Below are positions 1-8,607 of a stretch of 64,000 bases of DNA, piece by piece. Source of the DNA: Streptomyces sp. CA-278952 (GTDB taxonomy: Bacteria > Actinomycetota > Actinomycetes > Streptomycetales > Streptomycetaceae); the NCBI RefSeq assembly GCF_028747205.1, contig NZ_CP112880.1, forward strand, positions 5,518,001 through 5,582,000. Reading direction: 5' to 3'. The stretch's first letter is position 1. The number at the start of each line of letters is the position of its first letter. Position numbers and translations under genes: made by a program. The notes beneath the pieces are model-generated. The model saw only the letters and a program-made list of their open reading frames with translations. It was not told the DNA's origin and searched no databases.

Positions 1-63
1 GCGGCGTACGAGAACACCGGCGAGCTCCCCCCGATCCCCGCCCACCACCCGCAGCAGGGCTGA
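1..63 (+). CDS. rpiB: C-terminal end of ribose-5-phosphate isomerase B (partial)
   Basis: The window opens inside a plus-strand reading frame of 20 codons that ends with TGA at 61-63. The visible tail, ending TGELPPIPAHHPQQG, is like the C-terminus I recall for Streptomyces RpiB, and in S. coelicolor rpiB sits directly upstream of the Nei-like glycosylase that follows here. RpiB interconverts ribose-5-phosphate and ribulose-5-phosphate in the pentose phosphate pathway. The catalytic part lies outside the window, so the name rests on a short tail plus remembered gene order. Confidence 0.55.
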   Translation, partial: AAYENTGELPPIPAHHPQQG

Positions 64-193
64 CCCGCCCACCACCCTCTCCCGTGCCGCCGGGTCCCGG
101 GCCCGGCGGCACGGCCATGCCGCCGCCCGGCACAGCCGTACAGCCGCCCGGCGCACCCCTACCGCCGCCCGCCCTTCCAGCAGGAGCCCCGCC

Positions 194-1018
194 GTGCCCG
201 AGGGACACACCATCCGCCGCCTCGCCGACGACCACGCGGAACGGTTCGCGGGCGCGCCGGTACGGGTGAGCAGCCCGCAGGGCAAGTTCTCCGACAGCGC
301 GGCCCTGCTCGACGGGCGGACCCTCACCGCCACCGACGCCCACGGCAAGCACCTCTTCCTCGGCTTCGGCGACACCGGCTGGGTCCACATCCACCTCGGC
401 CTCTTCGGCAAGCTCGGCTTCGGCGCCGCCCCGCCCCCGCCGCCCACCGACACGGTCCGCCTCCGGCTGGTCAACGCCGGCCACCACGCGGATCTGCGCG
501 GCCCCACCACCTGCGCCCTGATCACCGAGCCCGAGAAGCGCGCGATACACGAGCGCCTGGGCCCGGACCCGCTGCGCGGCGACGAGGACGGCGAGCGCGC
601 CTGGCAGCGGATCTCCCGCAGCCGGACCACCGTCGCCGCCCTGCTGATGGACCAGAAGGTCATCGCGGGCGTCGGCAACGTGTACCGCGCCGAGGTCCTC
701 TTCCGCCACGGCATCGACCCGTACCGCACGGGCAGGGACCTCACCCGCGCCGAGTGGGACACGATCTGGGCGGACCTGGGGGAGCTGATGCGCGAAGGCG
801 TGCGGAACAACCGGATCGACACCGTCCGCCCCGAGCACCTCCCCGAGGCCATGGGCCGCCCGCCCCGCAAGGACGACCACGGCGGCGAGGTCTACGTCTA
901 CCGCCGCGCGAACCTGCCCTGCCACATCTGCCGTACGGAGATCCGCACCGCGGACCTGGTCTCCCGCAACCTCTTCTGGTGCCCCCGGTGCCAGCCCCCG
1001 GGACCTTCCGGCGACTGA
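194..1018 (+). CDS. Fpg/Nei-family DNA glycosylase (endonuclease VIII-like)
   Basis: This is a 274-residue base-excision repair enzyme of the Fpg/Nei family. The N-terminus MPEGHTIRR places Pro2 and Glu3 where the family has its catalytic amine and acid, and the HTIRR continuation is typical of actinobacterial Nei-type rather than MutM-type proteins. The helix-two-turn-helix region holds MDQKVIAGVGNVYRAEVLF (about residues 153-171). The C-terminus has a zinc finger with CHIC and CPRC pairs (about residues 241-266). GTG at 194 is the start because AGGAG at 182-186 lies seven bases upstream and the Pro2 position must follow the initiator. Such enzymes excise oxidised pyrimidines and cut at abasic sites. 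Length is normal for the family. Confidence is high for the family and lower for substrate. Confidence 0.9.
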   Translation: MPEGHTIRRLADDHAERFAGAPVRVSSPQGKFSDSAALLDGRTLTATDAHGKHLFLGFGDTGWVHIHLGLFGKLGFGAAPPPPPTDTVRLRLVNAGHHADLRGPTTCALITEPEKRAIHERLGPDPLRGDEDGERAWQRISRSRTTVAALLMDQKVIAGVGNVYRAEVLFRHGIDPYRTGRDLTRAEWDTIWADLGELMREGVRNNRIDTVRPEHLPEAMGRPPRKDDHGGEVYVYRRANLPCHICRTEIRTADLVSRNLFWCPRCQPPGPSGD

Positions 1019-1150
1019 CGCCCCGACCCCGCGTATCCATGTCATATGCCATGCGAAATCAGCTCCCGCCGCGCGGACGACCCCATTTCGAGCACATTGT
1101 CACCGGGGTCCCCCTGCACCGGAGGCGTCCGGGTCGATAAGGTCCCGGCA

Positions 1151-2296
1151 GTGGCCCGTAGCGGAGGAGTAGACGATTTTGGGGCCCGGTGGCGCAGGAA
1201 CCTGCACCGGGCCCGCATCGGCCTGCGCAAATCCGGGGTCGACTACTTCCGCGGCGACGGTTCCGACTGGATCGCCCTGGCCGGTCTGCTGCTGACGATC
1301 CCGGCCATCACCCTCGCCACCATCGCGAGCCCGGTCTGGATCGACCCCGCCGCCCTCGCCCTGCCCATCGTGGCGGGCGGCCTCCTGCTGCGCCCCGCCA
1401 GCCTGCTGGGCCTCTACGCGACGGCCGCCGGCGCACTGATCGTCGAGGCGCTCACCCTCGGCCCGTACCTGGACGGCCCCGCCCGGGTCACTCCCGGCAC
1501 GGTGCTCACCGTCGCGGCCTGCGGCTTCTTCGGGCTGATCCTGGCCCAGTTCCGGGCCCGGGTCGGCGTGCCCTGGCGGCGCGGCGGCACGATGCTCTTC
1601 GACCTGCGCGAACGCATCCGGGTCCAGAGCGCTCTGCCCCGGCTGCCCCAGGGCTGGCACCGCGAGATGGCCCTGCGCCCGGCCGGCGGCCAGTCGTTCT
1701 CCGGGGACTTCGTCGTCGCGGCCCGCACCCACGGGGGCCGCACCTTGGAGGCCGTCCTCACCGACGTCTCCGGCAAGGGCATGGACGCGGGCTCCCGGGC
1801 CCTGCTGCTGTCCGGCGCCTTCGGCGGGCTGCTCGGCTCGCTGCCCCCGCACGCCTTCCTGCCCGCCGCCAACGGTTATCTGCTGCGCCAGGACTGGGAC
1901 GAGGGGTTCGCCACCTCGATCCATCTGGTGCTGGACCTGGAATCGGGCGACTACGAGATCTTCTCCGCAGGGCATCCGCCCGCCCTCCAACTCCACGCGG
2001 GCACGGGCCGGTGGGAGGAGAAGTCCGGGGAGGGACCCCTGCTCGGCGTCTACGACGGGGCCGAGTTCGACGCGGTGAAGGGATCGCTCGCGCCGGGCGA
2101 CGTCCTGATGCTCTTCACCGACGGTCTGGTGGAGGCCTCCGACCGGGACATGTCCGAGGGCATCGACCGGCTGACGGGCGAGGCCGACCGCTATGTCTCC
2201 ACCGGCTTCGAGGGTGCGGCCTGGCATCTGATCGAGGCCTGCGCCAAGGACGTCAACGACGACCGGGCCCTGCTGCTGCTCTCCCGCCGGGCCTGA
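1151..2296 (+). CDS. Membrane-anchored PP2C/SpoIIE-type serine/threonine phosphatase
   Basis: This is a protein of about 381 residues with three or more hydrophobic segments in the first 130 residues, followed by a SpoIIE/RsbU-type PPM phosphatase domain. Metal-binding and core motifs are visible in order: SGDF, DVSGKG, SAGHPPAL, LFTDGLVEA and a terminal DDRA. Proteins of this kind usually dephosphorylate anti-anti-sigma factors in partner-switching systems. No kinase or anti-anti-sigma gene is adjacent, so the target is unknown. GTG at 1151 is chosen because the predicted transmembrane domain follows soon after; an in-frame ATG at 1046 would add 35 unstructured residues, and neither start has a strong ribosome-binding site. 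It stands alone and ends at a bidirectional terminator facing the antiporter gene. Confidence 0.85.
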   Translation: MARSGGVDDFGARWRRNLHRARIGLRKSGVDYFRGDGSDWIALAGLLLTIPAITLATIASPVWIDPAALALPIVAGGLLLRPASLLGLYATAAGALIVEALTLGPYLDGPARVTPGTVLTVAACGFFGLILAQFRARVGVPWRRGGTMLFDLRERIRVQSALPRLPQGWHREMALRPAGGQSFSGDFVVAARTHGGRTLEAVLTDVSGKGMDAGSRALLLSGAFGGLLGSLPPHAFLPAANGYLLRQDWDEGFATSIHLVLDLESGDYEIFSAGHPPALQLHAGTGRWEEKSGEGPLLGVYDGAEFDAVKGSLAPGDVLMLFTDGLVEASDRDMSEGIDRLTGEADRYVSTGFEGAAWHLIEACAKDVNDDRALLLLSRRA

Positions 2297-2314
2297 GCGG
2301 CCTTCGGCCAGGAC

Positions 2315-2380
2315 GGCGAACGGCGGAGAGGCGCCCGTCACCCGGAGACCGGGTATCGGGGCGCCTCTGGGCCGTTCGCC
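2315..2380. terminator. Long bidirectional stem-loop terminator
   Basis: Two nested perfect arms pair across this site. GGCGAACGGC (2315-2324) pairs with GCCGTTCGCC (2371-2380), and AGAGGCGCC (2327-2335) pairs with GGCGCCTCT (2360-2368). A small CCGG hairpin fills the loop. It lies between the convergent phosphatase and antiporter genes and can serve both. Confidence 0.85.
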
Positions 2381-2385
2381 ACCGC

Positions 2386-3624
2386 TCAGACCGACACCGG
2401 TACCTGTTTCTGGTCCTGGTCGTCGTCCTTCTTGCGGCCGCCCGGCAGGATGCGGGTCAGCCAGTGGGAGCGTCCGGCGGCCAGCGGCGCGAGGACGGCG
2501 AGCAGGAGGACGTAGCCGGCGATGAACGGCGAGAGCCGCTCGTCCAGTCCGGCGGCCGCCGCCATCGTGGCCAGGATGAGCGCGAACTCACCGCGGGCGA
2601 CCAGGGTGGTGGCGATGTTGGACGTGGCCTGTGCGCCGAAGGAGTACACCTTCGCCGCCGCGAGCCCGGCCGCGATGTTCATGGCGAGCGTCAGCACCAC
2701 GGCGGCCAGCACCGGCCACAGCACGCTCGGAAGGTCGCCCGGGTCGATGGAGAGGCCGAAGGCGAAGAAGAAGATCGCGCCGAACGCGTCGCGGAGCGGG
2801 TGGACCAGCTTCAGGATTCGTTCGGCGGACGAGGTGGAGCCGAGCATCAGGCCCACCATGAACGCACCGATCGCGTCGGCGACGCCGAACATCTCCGAGA
2901 CACCGGCGACGAAGACGGCCACGCCGAGGAAGGAGATGACGAGCAGCTCGTCGTCCTTGGTGTTCATGAGCTTGCCGATGAGCTTCGTGCCGAACCGGGC
3001 CGCCAGGGCGAGCAGCAACAGGAAGCCGAAGGCCTTGCCGCCGTCGATCAGCGCGGCCGAGAGGCTGTCCGCACCGGACAGGATCGGCTGGAGCGCGGCG
3101 AGGTACAGGGCGAGGAAGATGTCCTCGACGACGATGATGCCGAGGATCGGCCGGGTCTCCGGATTCCCGATGCGCCCGAGGTCCACCAGGATCTTGGTGA
3201 CGATCGCGGACGAGGAGATGCCGAGGACACCGGCGAGGACCAGCGCCTCCGCCGTGCCCCAGCCCAGCGCGAAGCCGAAGGCGAGACCGGCGCCGACGTT
3301 CAGCAGGAGGTACGTCCCGCCGGCGATGGCCATCTTCCGGCCGCCCGTCTTGAGGTCGTCCATGTGGAACTCGAGCCCCAAGTAGAAGAGCAGGAGGACG
3401 AGTCCCAGCGCGGAGAGCATCTCCAGGTCGTGCGGATTCTTCAGAAGCGTGTAGCCGGGGGTGTGCGGGCCCAGGAGGATCCCGGCCAGGATGAACAAGG
3501 GAATCGTCGGCAGCCCGATGCGGCCGCCGAGACGGGCGAGGACGGCAGCGGCCAGGAAGGCGCCGCCCATGGCGAGGAGGGTGTCTGCGTGTCCGATGAG
3601 CCTGATCCTTCGGGGTCGGGTCAA
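2386..3624 (-). CDS. CPA2-type cation/proton antiporter (sodium/hydrogen exchanger family)
   Basis: The product is about 412 residues and almost entirely hydrophobic, with 11-12 predicted transmembrane helices. The first helix pair carries GRIGLPTIPLFILAGILLGP and is followed by LFYLGLEF, which is characteristic of the Kef/GerN/NapA (CPA2) family. The carboxylate-bearing core segment and the ISSSAIVTKIL region are present. No cytoplasmic TrkA-N (RCK) domain follows, so it resembles stand-alone Streptomyces antiporters rather than full KefB. The C-terminus ends in a short charged tail. The start is uncertain: TTG at 3624 gives the longest form, while an ATG near residue 19 precedes the first helix directly. 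It likely exchanges Na+ or K+ for protons; the ion cannot be read from the sequence. Confidence 0.85.
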   Translation of the reverse strand: MTRPRRIRLIGHADTLLAMGGAFLAAAVLARLGGRIGLPTIPLFILAGILLGPHTPGYTLLKNPHDLEMLSALGLVLLLFYLGLEFHMDDLKTGGRKMAIAGGTYLLLNVGAGLAFGFALGWGTAEALVLAGVLGISSSAIVTKILVDLGRIGNPETRPILGIIVVEDIFLALYLAALQPILSGADSLSAALIDGGKAFGFLLLLALAARFGTKLIGKLMNTKDDELLVISFLGVAVFVAGVSEMFGVADAIGAFMVGLMLGSTSSAERILKLVHPLRDAFGAIFFFAFGLSIDPGDLPSVLWPVLAAVVLTLAMNIAAGLAAAKVYSFGAQATSNIATTLVARGEFALILATMAAAAGLDERLSPFIAGYVLLLAVLAPLAAGRSHWLTRILPGGRKKDDDQDQKQVPVSV

Positions 3625-3855
3625 GAGCTGGTCAAGGGGGCATTAAGAATCCATCAGTAATTAGTTTACCGAACGATTGACCCTGCAACTATGGATCTTT
3701 GGGATTGTCAGCTTCTGTCGCTTCTCTTCCGCTATGGGGAGCGCCGGGCCGGTGACCTCAACAACCCGACGGGTCAAGCGCGTTCGGCTTCGGCTCCGGA
3801 TACGGCCCGGATGCGGCCGGGCCCGTCATGCCGTACGCGGCCGTAGGGTCGGCCC

Positions 3856-4356
3856 ATGACCGGACACGATCTGAGCGTCGCCGAGGTGGAGGCCATCGCC
3901 CGCGAGGCCCATGCGCGGCAGACCGACAAGGCGGGCCGTCCCTACGTGGAACACCTGGCGGCGGTGGCCGAAGGAGTACGGGTGCGCGGCGGCGACGACG
4001 GGCAGATCGCCGCGGCCTGGCTGCACGACGCGATCGAGGACGCCGCGCTGTCGGCTCAGTGGCTGGCCGCCGCCGCCCTGCCGCAGGAGGTGAAGGACAT
4101 GGTCCTGGCGGTGACCAAGCGGCCGGGCGAGGAGCTGTCCTCGTACGCCGCGCGGATCCTGGCCACTCCGGGCGCGCTGCTCGTCAAGGAGGCGGACCTC
4201 GCCCACAACGCGGATCCCGAGCGCCTCGCGGTCCTGGACGCGGCGACGCGTACCCGGCTGACGGCGAAGTATGCGCAGGTACGCGAGCTGTTGCGGCTGG
4301 CCGGCGACGAATCACCCCCCGACCGAAAGAATCCGGCCAACCCGGAGACGCACTGA
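3856..4356 (+). CDS. HD-domain metal-dependent phosphohydrolase (SpoT/MESH1-like)
   Basis: This is a 166-residue single-domain HD protein. The pattern KAGRPYVEHLAAVA (about residues 22-35), then WLHDAIED (about 55-62) and VKEADLAHN (about 113-121), reproduces the metal-ligand layout of the SpoT hydrolase domain and small (p)ppGpp hydrolases of the MESH1 type. It carries no synthetase, TGS or ACT domain. Family knowledge suggests hydrolysis of a nucleotide or ppGpp-like substrate, but many such small Streptomyces proteins are untested, so the substrate is inference. ATG at 3856 lacks a strong ribosome-binding site. It is monocistronic and converges on the acyltransferase gene with a shared terminator. 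Confidence 0.8.
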   Translation: MTGHDLSVAEVEAIAREAHARQTDKAGRPYVEHLAAVAEGVRVRGGDDGQIAAAWLHDAIEDAALSAQWLAAAALPQEVKDMVLAVTKRPGEELSSYAARILATPGALLVKEADLAHNADPERLAVLDAATRTRLTAKYAQVRELLRLAGDESPPDRKNPANPETH

Positions 4357-4387
4357 TCCACCCGCGGCCGGGCCGGCGGGTGGATCA
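4354..4387. terminator. Bidirectional terminator after the HD gene
   Basis: TGATCCACCCGC (4354-4365) pairs perfectly with GCGGGTGGATCA (4376-4387), leaving a GC-rich ten-base loop. The stem includes the stop codon of the HD-domain gene and lies downstream of the converging acyltransferase gene. Confidence 0.85.
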
Positions 4388-4446
4388 GGGGAAACGGCGA
4401 GGGGGCGGCGGCGGCCGCTCCGTGGACGGCCGGTCCGCCAGGGGGC

Positions 4447-5622
4447 TCAGCGCCCCGCGGGGTCCTTCCGGAACGCCCACTTCAGGTCCGGCTCGGTGGC
4501 CCACTTCAGGGCGCGTCCCACCCATGGGGTGCACATGAGCGTCACGGCCGCCGCCGCGGTGAGCGAGACGACGACCAGCCCGACCGGATCGGAGAGCCAG
4601 GTGTAGCGGTCGAACAGGCCCGCGTACTCGGCCCCCTTGATCAGGAAGCCGTGCAGCAGGTAGCCGCAGATCGTTCCGGCGCCGAGCGCCGTGAACCACC
4701 GGGCCCTGCCGGGCACCCAGGCCAGGAAGCCGACCGTCAGCGCCAGGGCGCAGCCGAACATCGCGAGCGTCATCACCGCGCCGGACCACCACGGCGCGTC
4801 CATCTCCTGCGCGCTGTTGGCGCGGTAGAACCAGCCGAGCTCCACGCGCGGGGCGATCCCGTACGCGAAGAGCAGCGCGCCGGCGAACAGCGGCAGCGAG
4901 AGCAGCCGCACCTCGCGCCGCCTGACCAGCTGGAAGTGCTCGGGCTTCATCAGCAGGCCGAGCACGAAGAACGGCAGGAACTGCAGCACCCGCTGGAGGT
5001 CGAGGTCGTCGCCGATCTCGGGGGAGACCGAGGCGAGCACGGCGATGGCGAGCGCCACCGGCAGCGGATGGCGCACCGTGCGCCAGATCGGCGTGGTCAC
5101 CCGCCACACGAACAGGGCGATCAAAAACCAGGTCAGGAAGAAAGGGTCGATCAGACTGATCGCCATGTCGGGCGAATCGTCCGCGTACCGCTTGAAGAGC
5201 GAATAGGCCGTCTCGAACAGCACGTACGGCACCGCGACCGAGGTGATCAGCCGCCGCACCCTGGACGGCGTCATGTCGAACGAGCGGGAGAAGTAGCCGG
5301 AGATGAGGATGAAGGCCGGCATGTGGAACGTGTACACGATCATGTACAGCGCACGGGTGGCGCGGCTGCCGTCCATCACGGGTTCCCAGGCGTGCGCCAC
5401 AGCGACGAGAACGATGGCCAGATACTTCACATTGTCGAAGTAGGGATCGCGCTTCCTCGCCGCCGCGGGCGCCGGAGCGGCGTCCTGAGCGCTGGACCCG
5501 GGGGCGGGCCGGGGGGCGGGCCGGGGTGCGGTGGCAGTGAGCGTCTGCTCGTGTCTGGGCTCCGACTCCGGGGTCGCCGGGGGGAGCGGGGCCCTATGAA
5601 ATACGCTCGGAGCTTGGAACAT
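4447..5622 (-). CDS. Acyltransferase-3 family membrane protein
   Basis: The 391-residue product begins with a 70-residue Ala/Pro-rich cytoplasmic region and continues with about ten transmembrane helices. After RDPYFDNVKYLAIVLVAVAH comes the conserved His of acyltransferase-3 proteins, and FHMPAFILISGYFSRSF matches the family signature around the second helix. These enzymes O-acylate cell-surface sugars, antibiotics or lipids; the substrate here is unknown and no biosynthetic partner is adjacent. ATG at 5622 is preceded by AAGGTG, which sits inside a perfect palindrome that could hide the ribosome-binding site. Confidence 0.85.
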   Translation of the reverse strand: MFQAPSVFHRAPLPPATPESEPRHEQTLTATAPRPAPRPAPGSSAQDAAPAPAAARKRDPYFDNVKYLAIVLVAVAHAWEPVMDGSRATRALYMIVYTFHMPAFILISGYFSRSFDMTPSRVRRLITSVAVPYVLFETAYSLFKRYADDSPDMAISLIDPFFLTWFLIALFVWRVTTPIWRTVRHPLPVALAIAVLASVSPEIGDDLDLQRVLQFLPFFVLGLLMKPEHFQLVRRREVRLLSLPLFAGALLFAYGIAPRVELGWFYRANSAQEMDAPWWSGAVMTLAMFGCALALTVGFLAWVPGRARWFTALGAGTICGYLLHGFLIKGAEYAGLFDRYTWLSDPVGLVVVSLTAAAAVTLMCTPWVGRALKWATEPDLKWAFRKDPAGR

Positions 5623-5636
5623 CTAAGGCACCTTAG
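5623..5636 (-). promoter_or_regulatory. Palindrome overlapping the acyltransferase ribosome-binding site
   Basis: CTAAGG-CA-CCTTAG is a perfect 6-bp inverted repeat lying directly before the start codon and containing the AAGGTG Shine-Dalgarno sequence of the minus-strand gene. It could be an operator or an RNA hairpin that masks initiation; the sequence cannot tell which. Confidence 0.4.
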
Positions 5637-6122
5637 ACCGGTCGATTGCCTCGCGTAAAACTGCGGGGAGATATCGCGTGTTCCCCTCTATTCGAATGTG
5701 AAACCGTCGAACACTGCCCGCTATGACATCATTGATCCCGCTTAAACAGGGCATATCGGCCGGGTGTTGGTGGGAGTGGATTACGTCGCATCCACGCGGT
5801 CAATTGGCTGTGAATGAAGTGTGGGGATGTGGAAACGATCGCCGTGGTGGATATTCGGCCGCGGGAATTTCACAGCCCGCGCACAGGCAGCGCGAGGACC
5901 CCGCGGCTCCCGCGCGCTTCCCCGGCGCGGCGCGGGACGGGCGCCGTACCGCGTCTGCCGCAGGGGTGACCCCGACCCGTGAAGGATGGCGGGATCCCGT
6001 CAGTCCGTTCCGTCACCCGGCAGCGACCACGGGGGAGTTGGTGGCACGATGGGGGCGACGGGGCGCGCGGTGGTGCACGCTTCCGGGCCGGCAAGGCGGA
6101 CCGACCGAGGGTGTGATCAGGC
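5637..6122. other. Intergenic region without a supported gene
   Basis: Nearly 490 bases separate the divergent acyltransferase and small membrane protein genes. The first half is unusually AT-rich for this genome and probably holds promoters for both directions. Open frames here lack Streptomyces codon bias and ribosome-binding sites. I see no RNA gene or repeat. Confidence 0.5.
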
Positions 6123-6317
6123 GTGGCTATTTCACTGTCTATGGTGCTGTTGTTCGCGGTCATCCTGGTGGTAATGATCCGTGGAGGCTCCATCAAGCCC
6201 GGTCCCGGGATCGTCGCCGTGCTCTTCGGCTTCTTCCTGGCATCGACCGGCATGGCGCCGTCGATCAACAGGTTCATGAACTCGATAGCCGACACCATCA
6301 ACCAGATCAGCTTCTGA
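6123..6317 (+). CDS. Small conserved membrane protein (64 residues)
   Basis: A 64-residue protein with two hydrophobic stretches, SLSMVLLFAVILVVMI (about residues 4-19) and PGIVAVLFGFFLASTGMA (about 28-45), separated by a short basic turn and followed by an amphipathic tail. Codon bias is good throughout and it ends exactly before a strong terminator, which supports a real gene. Similar two-helix miniproteins are, from memory, widespread in Streptomyces chromosomes and integrative elements; no function is known to me. GTG at 6123 is the start; its ribosome-binding site is weak. Confidence 0.7.
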   Translation: MAISLSMVLLFAVILVVMIRGGSIKPGPGIVAVLFGFFLASTGMAPSINRFMNSIADTINQISF

Positions 6318-6370
6318 GGCCGGGAGCGGCTGCTGGGCCCCGGACCGGGCCGCTGAAGCACCGCGACGCA

Positions 6371-6411
6371 CGAGGGCCGGGCCGGAGGATGATCCTCCGG
6401 CCCGGCCCTCG
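6371..6411. terminator. Bidirectional terminator between small membrane gene and tRNA-Gly
   Basis: A 19-bp perfect stem (6371-6389 with 6393-6411) with a three-base loop. It lies 53 bases after the small membrane protein gene and seven bases beyond the encoded CCA end of the oppositely oriented tRNA-Gly, so it can stop both transcripts. Confidence 0.85.
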
Positions 6412-6417
6412 ACTGCG

Positions 6418-6491
6418 TGGAGCGGGCGACGGGAATCGAACCCGCGTAGCTAGTTTGGAAGACTAGGGCTCTACCATTGAGCTACGCCCGC
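6418..6491 (-). tRNA. tRNA-Gly (anticodon TCC)
   Basis: On the minus strand the acceptor arms GCGGGCG and CGCCCGC pair, the D-arm is GCTC-AATGGTA-GAGC, and the anticodon stem CTAGT/ACTAG frames the loop CTTCCAA with anticodon TCC. The T-arm contains GGTTCGATTCC. The discriminator base is T and CCA is encoded. All cloverleaf elements are intact. Confidence 0.95.
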
Positions 6492-6668
6492 AAGCGTCGC
6501 ACCGCAGGTCCGTGGACCGCGGCACGAAGAGCATCGTAGCGGGTCGGCGGCGGTGTCCGCACACCCGTTGCGCCGGCCACCGTCCGGTTCCGGACCGGCC
6601 CACCCGGCGCCGCTCCGTAAAGCGGCGGAACGACGGCTCCGGTGCATGTACCCTACGTGTCGCACCGA

Positions 6669-6745
6669 CGGGGTGTGGCGCAGCTTGGTAGCGCGTCCGC
6701 TTTGGGAGCGGAAGGTCGTCGGTTCGAATCCGGCCACCCCGACCA
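6669..6745 (+). tRNA. tRNA-Pro (anticodon TGG)
   Basis: The acceptor stem CGGGGTG pairs with CACCCCG, the anticodon stem TCCGC/GCGGA encloses TTTGGGA with anticodon TGG, and the T-arm has GGTTCGAATCC. Discriminator A and CCA are encoded. It sits about 150 bases upstream of tig and points the same way. Confidence 0.95.
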
Positions 6746-6895
6746 CCAGCAAGATCGCATTGTGGGAGTCATCCCCCTTGCCGTTACTATGCAAAATGCG
6801 TGCCCGTGTGTCTGATGTACCGGGCTCGGTCCGCGAAGCCGCCAATCGGCGGCCCAGCAGAACCCCAAGAAGTCAGCCACCAAGGAGACCGAACC

Positions 6896-8308
6896 GTGAA
6901 GAGCGCCGTGGAGACCCTGAACCCGACCCGGGTTCGGCTCAGCATTGAGGTGCCCTTCGAGGAGCTCAAGGACAGCCTCGACGCGGCGTACAAGAAGATC
7001 AACCAGCAGGTCACGGTGAAGGGCTTCCGCAAGGGCAAGATCCCCGCCCGGGTCATCGACCAGCGGTTCGGCCGCGGTGCGGTGCTGGAGGAGGCCGTCA
7101 ACGACGCCCTCCCGAAGTTCTACACCGAGGCGGTCAACGAGGGTGAGCTGAACGTCCTCGGCCAGCCCGAGGTCGACATCACCGAGCTGAAGGACGGCGA
7201 ACTGCTGGCCTTCACCGCCGAGGTTGACGTACGCCCCGAGATCGAGATCCCGGACTACTCCGGCATCGAGGTCACCGTCGACGCCCTCGAGGTCACCGAG
7301 GAAGAGGTCGAGAAGGCCGTGGAGCAGCTCCGCGAGCGCTTCGCCGCCACCAACCCGGTCGAGCGGGCCGCGGCCGACGGCGACGTCGTCACGATCGACC
7401 TGGAGGCCAAGGTCGACGGCGAGGTCCTGGAGGACGGCGTGGCCGACGGTGTCTCGTACACCATCGGTTCCGGCGAGCTCCTCGAAGGCATCGACGAGGC
7501 CGTGACCGGCCTGGAGGCCGGTGGCGAGGCCACCTTCACCTCCGAGCTGAAGGGCGGCTCCGCCGAGGGCAAGGCCGCGGAGGTCACCGTCAAGGTCACC
7601 GCCGTCGCCGCCCGTGAGCTCCCCGAGCTCGACGACGACTTCGCCCAGATGGCCAGCGAGTTCGACACGCTGGAGGAGCTGAAGGCCGACAGCCGCAAGC
7701 GCCTGGAGACCACCAAGCAGTACGACCAGGCCACCCAGGCCCAGGAGCGCGTCCTGGAGGAGCTGCTGAAGCTCGCCGAGGTCCCGATCCCGGAGAAGCT
7801 GCTCGCGGACGAGGTCCAGACCCGCAAGCACAACCTGGAGCACCACCAGCTCGGCCAGATGGGTCTCGACCTCGAGAAGTACCTCGAGATCCAGGGCAAG
7901 ACGCTGGAGGAGTTCGAGAACGAGACCTCCGAGCAGGCCATCAAGGGCATCAAGACCCAGTTCATCCTTGACGAGCTCGTCAACAAGGAGAAGCTGAACG
8001 TCAACCAGGAGGAGCTCACCGAGCACCTCATGCGGCGCGCTGCCTCCTCCGGCATGAGCCCCGACCAGTTCGCCCAGGCCGTCGTCGAGGGCGGCCAGGT
8101 GCCGATGCTCGTCGGCGAGGTCGCCCGCGGCAAGGCGCTCGCCGTCGTCGTCGAGGCCGCCAAGGTCGTCGACACCAACGGTGAGGTCGTCGACCTGGAG
8201 GACGAGGAAGAGGCCGCCGAGGCCACCGCCGAGACCACGGAGGCGCCCGCCGAGGCCGCCACCGAGGAGAAGGCGGAGGACAAGGCCGAGGAGAAGAACG
8301 AGGCCTGA
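6896..8308 (+). CDS. tig: Trigger factor, ribosome-associated chaperone and peptidyl-prolyl isomerase
   Basis: The 470-residue product has the three trigger-factor domains: an N-terminal ribosome-binding domain with [10 protein letters not shown] (the GFRxGKxP signature, about residues 40-49), a central FKBP-like isomerase domain (about 150-250), and a helical C-terminal domain. The C-terminus carries an acidic Glu/Ala/Lys-rich tail typical of actinobacterial homologues. GTG at 6896 is chosen because AAGGAGA lies eight bases upstream and the family starts with the ribosome-binding domain. It binds ribosomal protein L23 near the exit tunnel and shields nascent chains. It is followed by clpP1, clpP2 and clpX, the usual actinobacterial protein-quality-control order, and ends at a strong terminator, so the Clp genes have their own promoter. 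Confidence 0.97.
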   Translation: MKSAVETLNPTRVRLSIEVPFEELKDSLDAAYKKINQQVTVKGFRKGKIPARVIDQRFGRGAVLEEAVNDALPKFYTEAVNEGELNVLGQPEVDITELKDGELLAFTAEVDVRPEIEIPDYSGIEVTVDALEVTEEEVEKAVEQLRERFAATNPVERAAADGDVVTIDLEAKVDGEVLEDGVADGVSYTIGSGELLEGIDEAVTGLEAGGEATFTSELKGGSAEGKAAEVTVKVTAVAARELPELDDDFAQMASEFDTLEELKADSRKRLETTKQYDQATQAQERVLEELLKLAEVPIPEKLLADEVQTRKHNLEHHQLGQMGLDLEKYLEIQGKTLEEFENETSEQAIKGIKTQFILDELVNKEKLNVNQEELTEHLMRRAASSGMSPDQFAQAVVEGGQVPMLVGEVARGKALAVVVEAAKVVDTNGEVVDLEDEEEAAEATAETTEAPAEAATEEKAEDKAEEKNEA

Positions 8309-8350
8309 GCCTCGTCCCGATCCCCAGGGCGGCCTTCGCGCCGACCGGCA

Positions 8351-8389
8351 CGACGGGCCCCGGACGCTCCACGCGTCCGGGGCCCGTCG
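8351..8389 (+). terminator. Terminator after tig
   Basis: A perfect 17-bp stem (8351-8367 with 8373-8389) with a five-base loop lies 42 bases after the tig stop codon. Confidence 0.9.
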
Positions 8390-8458
8390 CCGTATCGCCG
8401 TGTGGAGCGTCGTATCGCTGTGCGAGCCCCGGAACCCTTGTGCCCACTGCGGACCTTG

Positions 8459-8472
8459 CGCTCCCAGCGAAC
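8459..8472. promoter_or_regulatory. Probable ClgR operator upstream of clpP1
   Basis: Read on the minus strand, this site is GTTCGC-TGGGA-GCG, an exact match to the GTTCGC-5N-GCG motif reported for the Streptomyces regulator ClgR, which activates clpP1P2, clpC1 and lon. It lies about 135 bases before the clpP1 start, after the tig terminator, in the expected promoter region. The motif match is seen; regulation is inferred from the known regulon. Confidence 0.7.
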
Positions 8473-8607
8473 AGTTGCGGAAGCGGGATGGCGTTGTCCC
8501 ACCTGCGCGTTAGGGTCCATGAAGAGGAAGGGTGGGGCAGTGACTTCACCCGCCCGGTACGAAGACGCTGAGACGGCCGGAGCCGTCAGAGACGAGCAGG
8601 TGGATAC

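Noticed and set aside
6418..6745. Integration site of an AICE or prophage at the two tRNA genes, suggested by the small membrane protein nearby.
   Set aside because: No integrase, no duplicated tRNA 3' end and no replication or transfer genes are present on either side; both tRNAs are intact.
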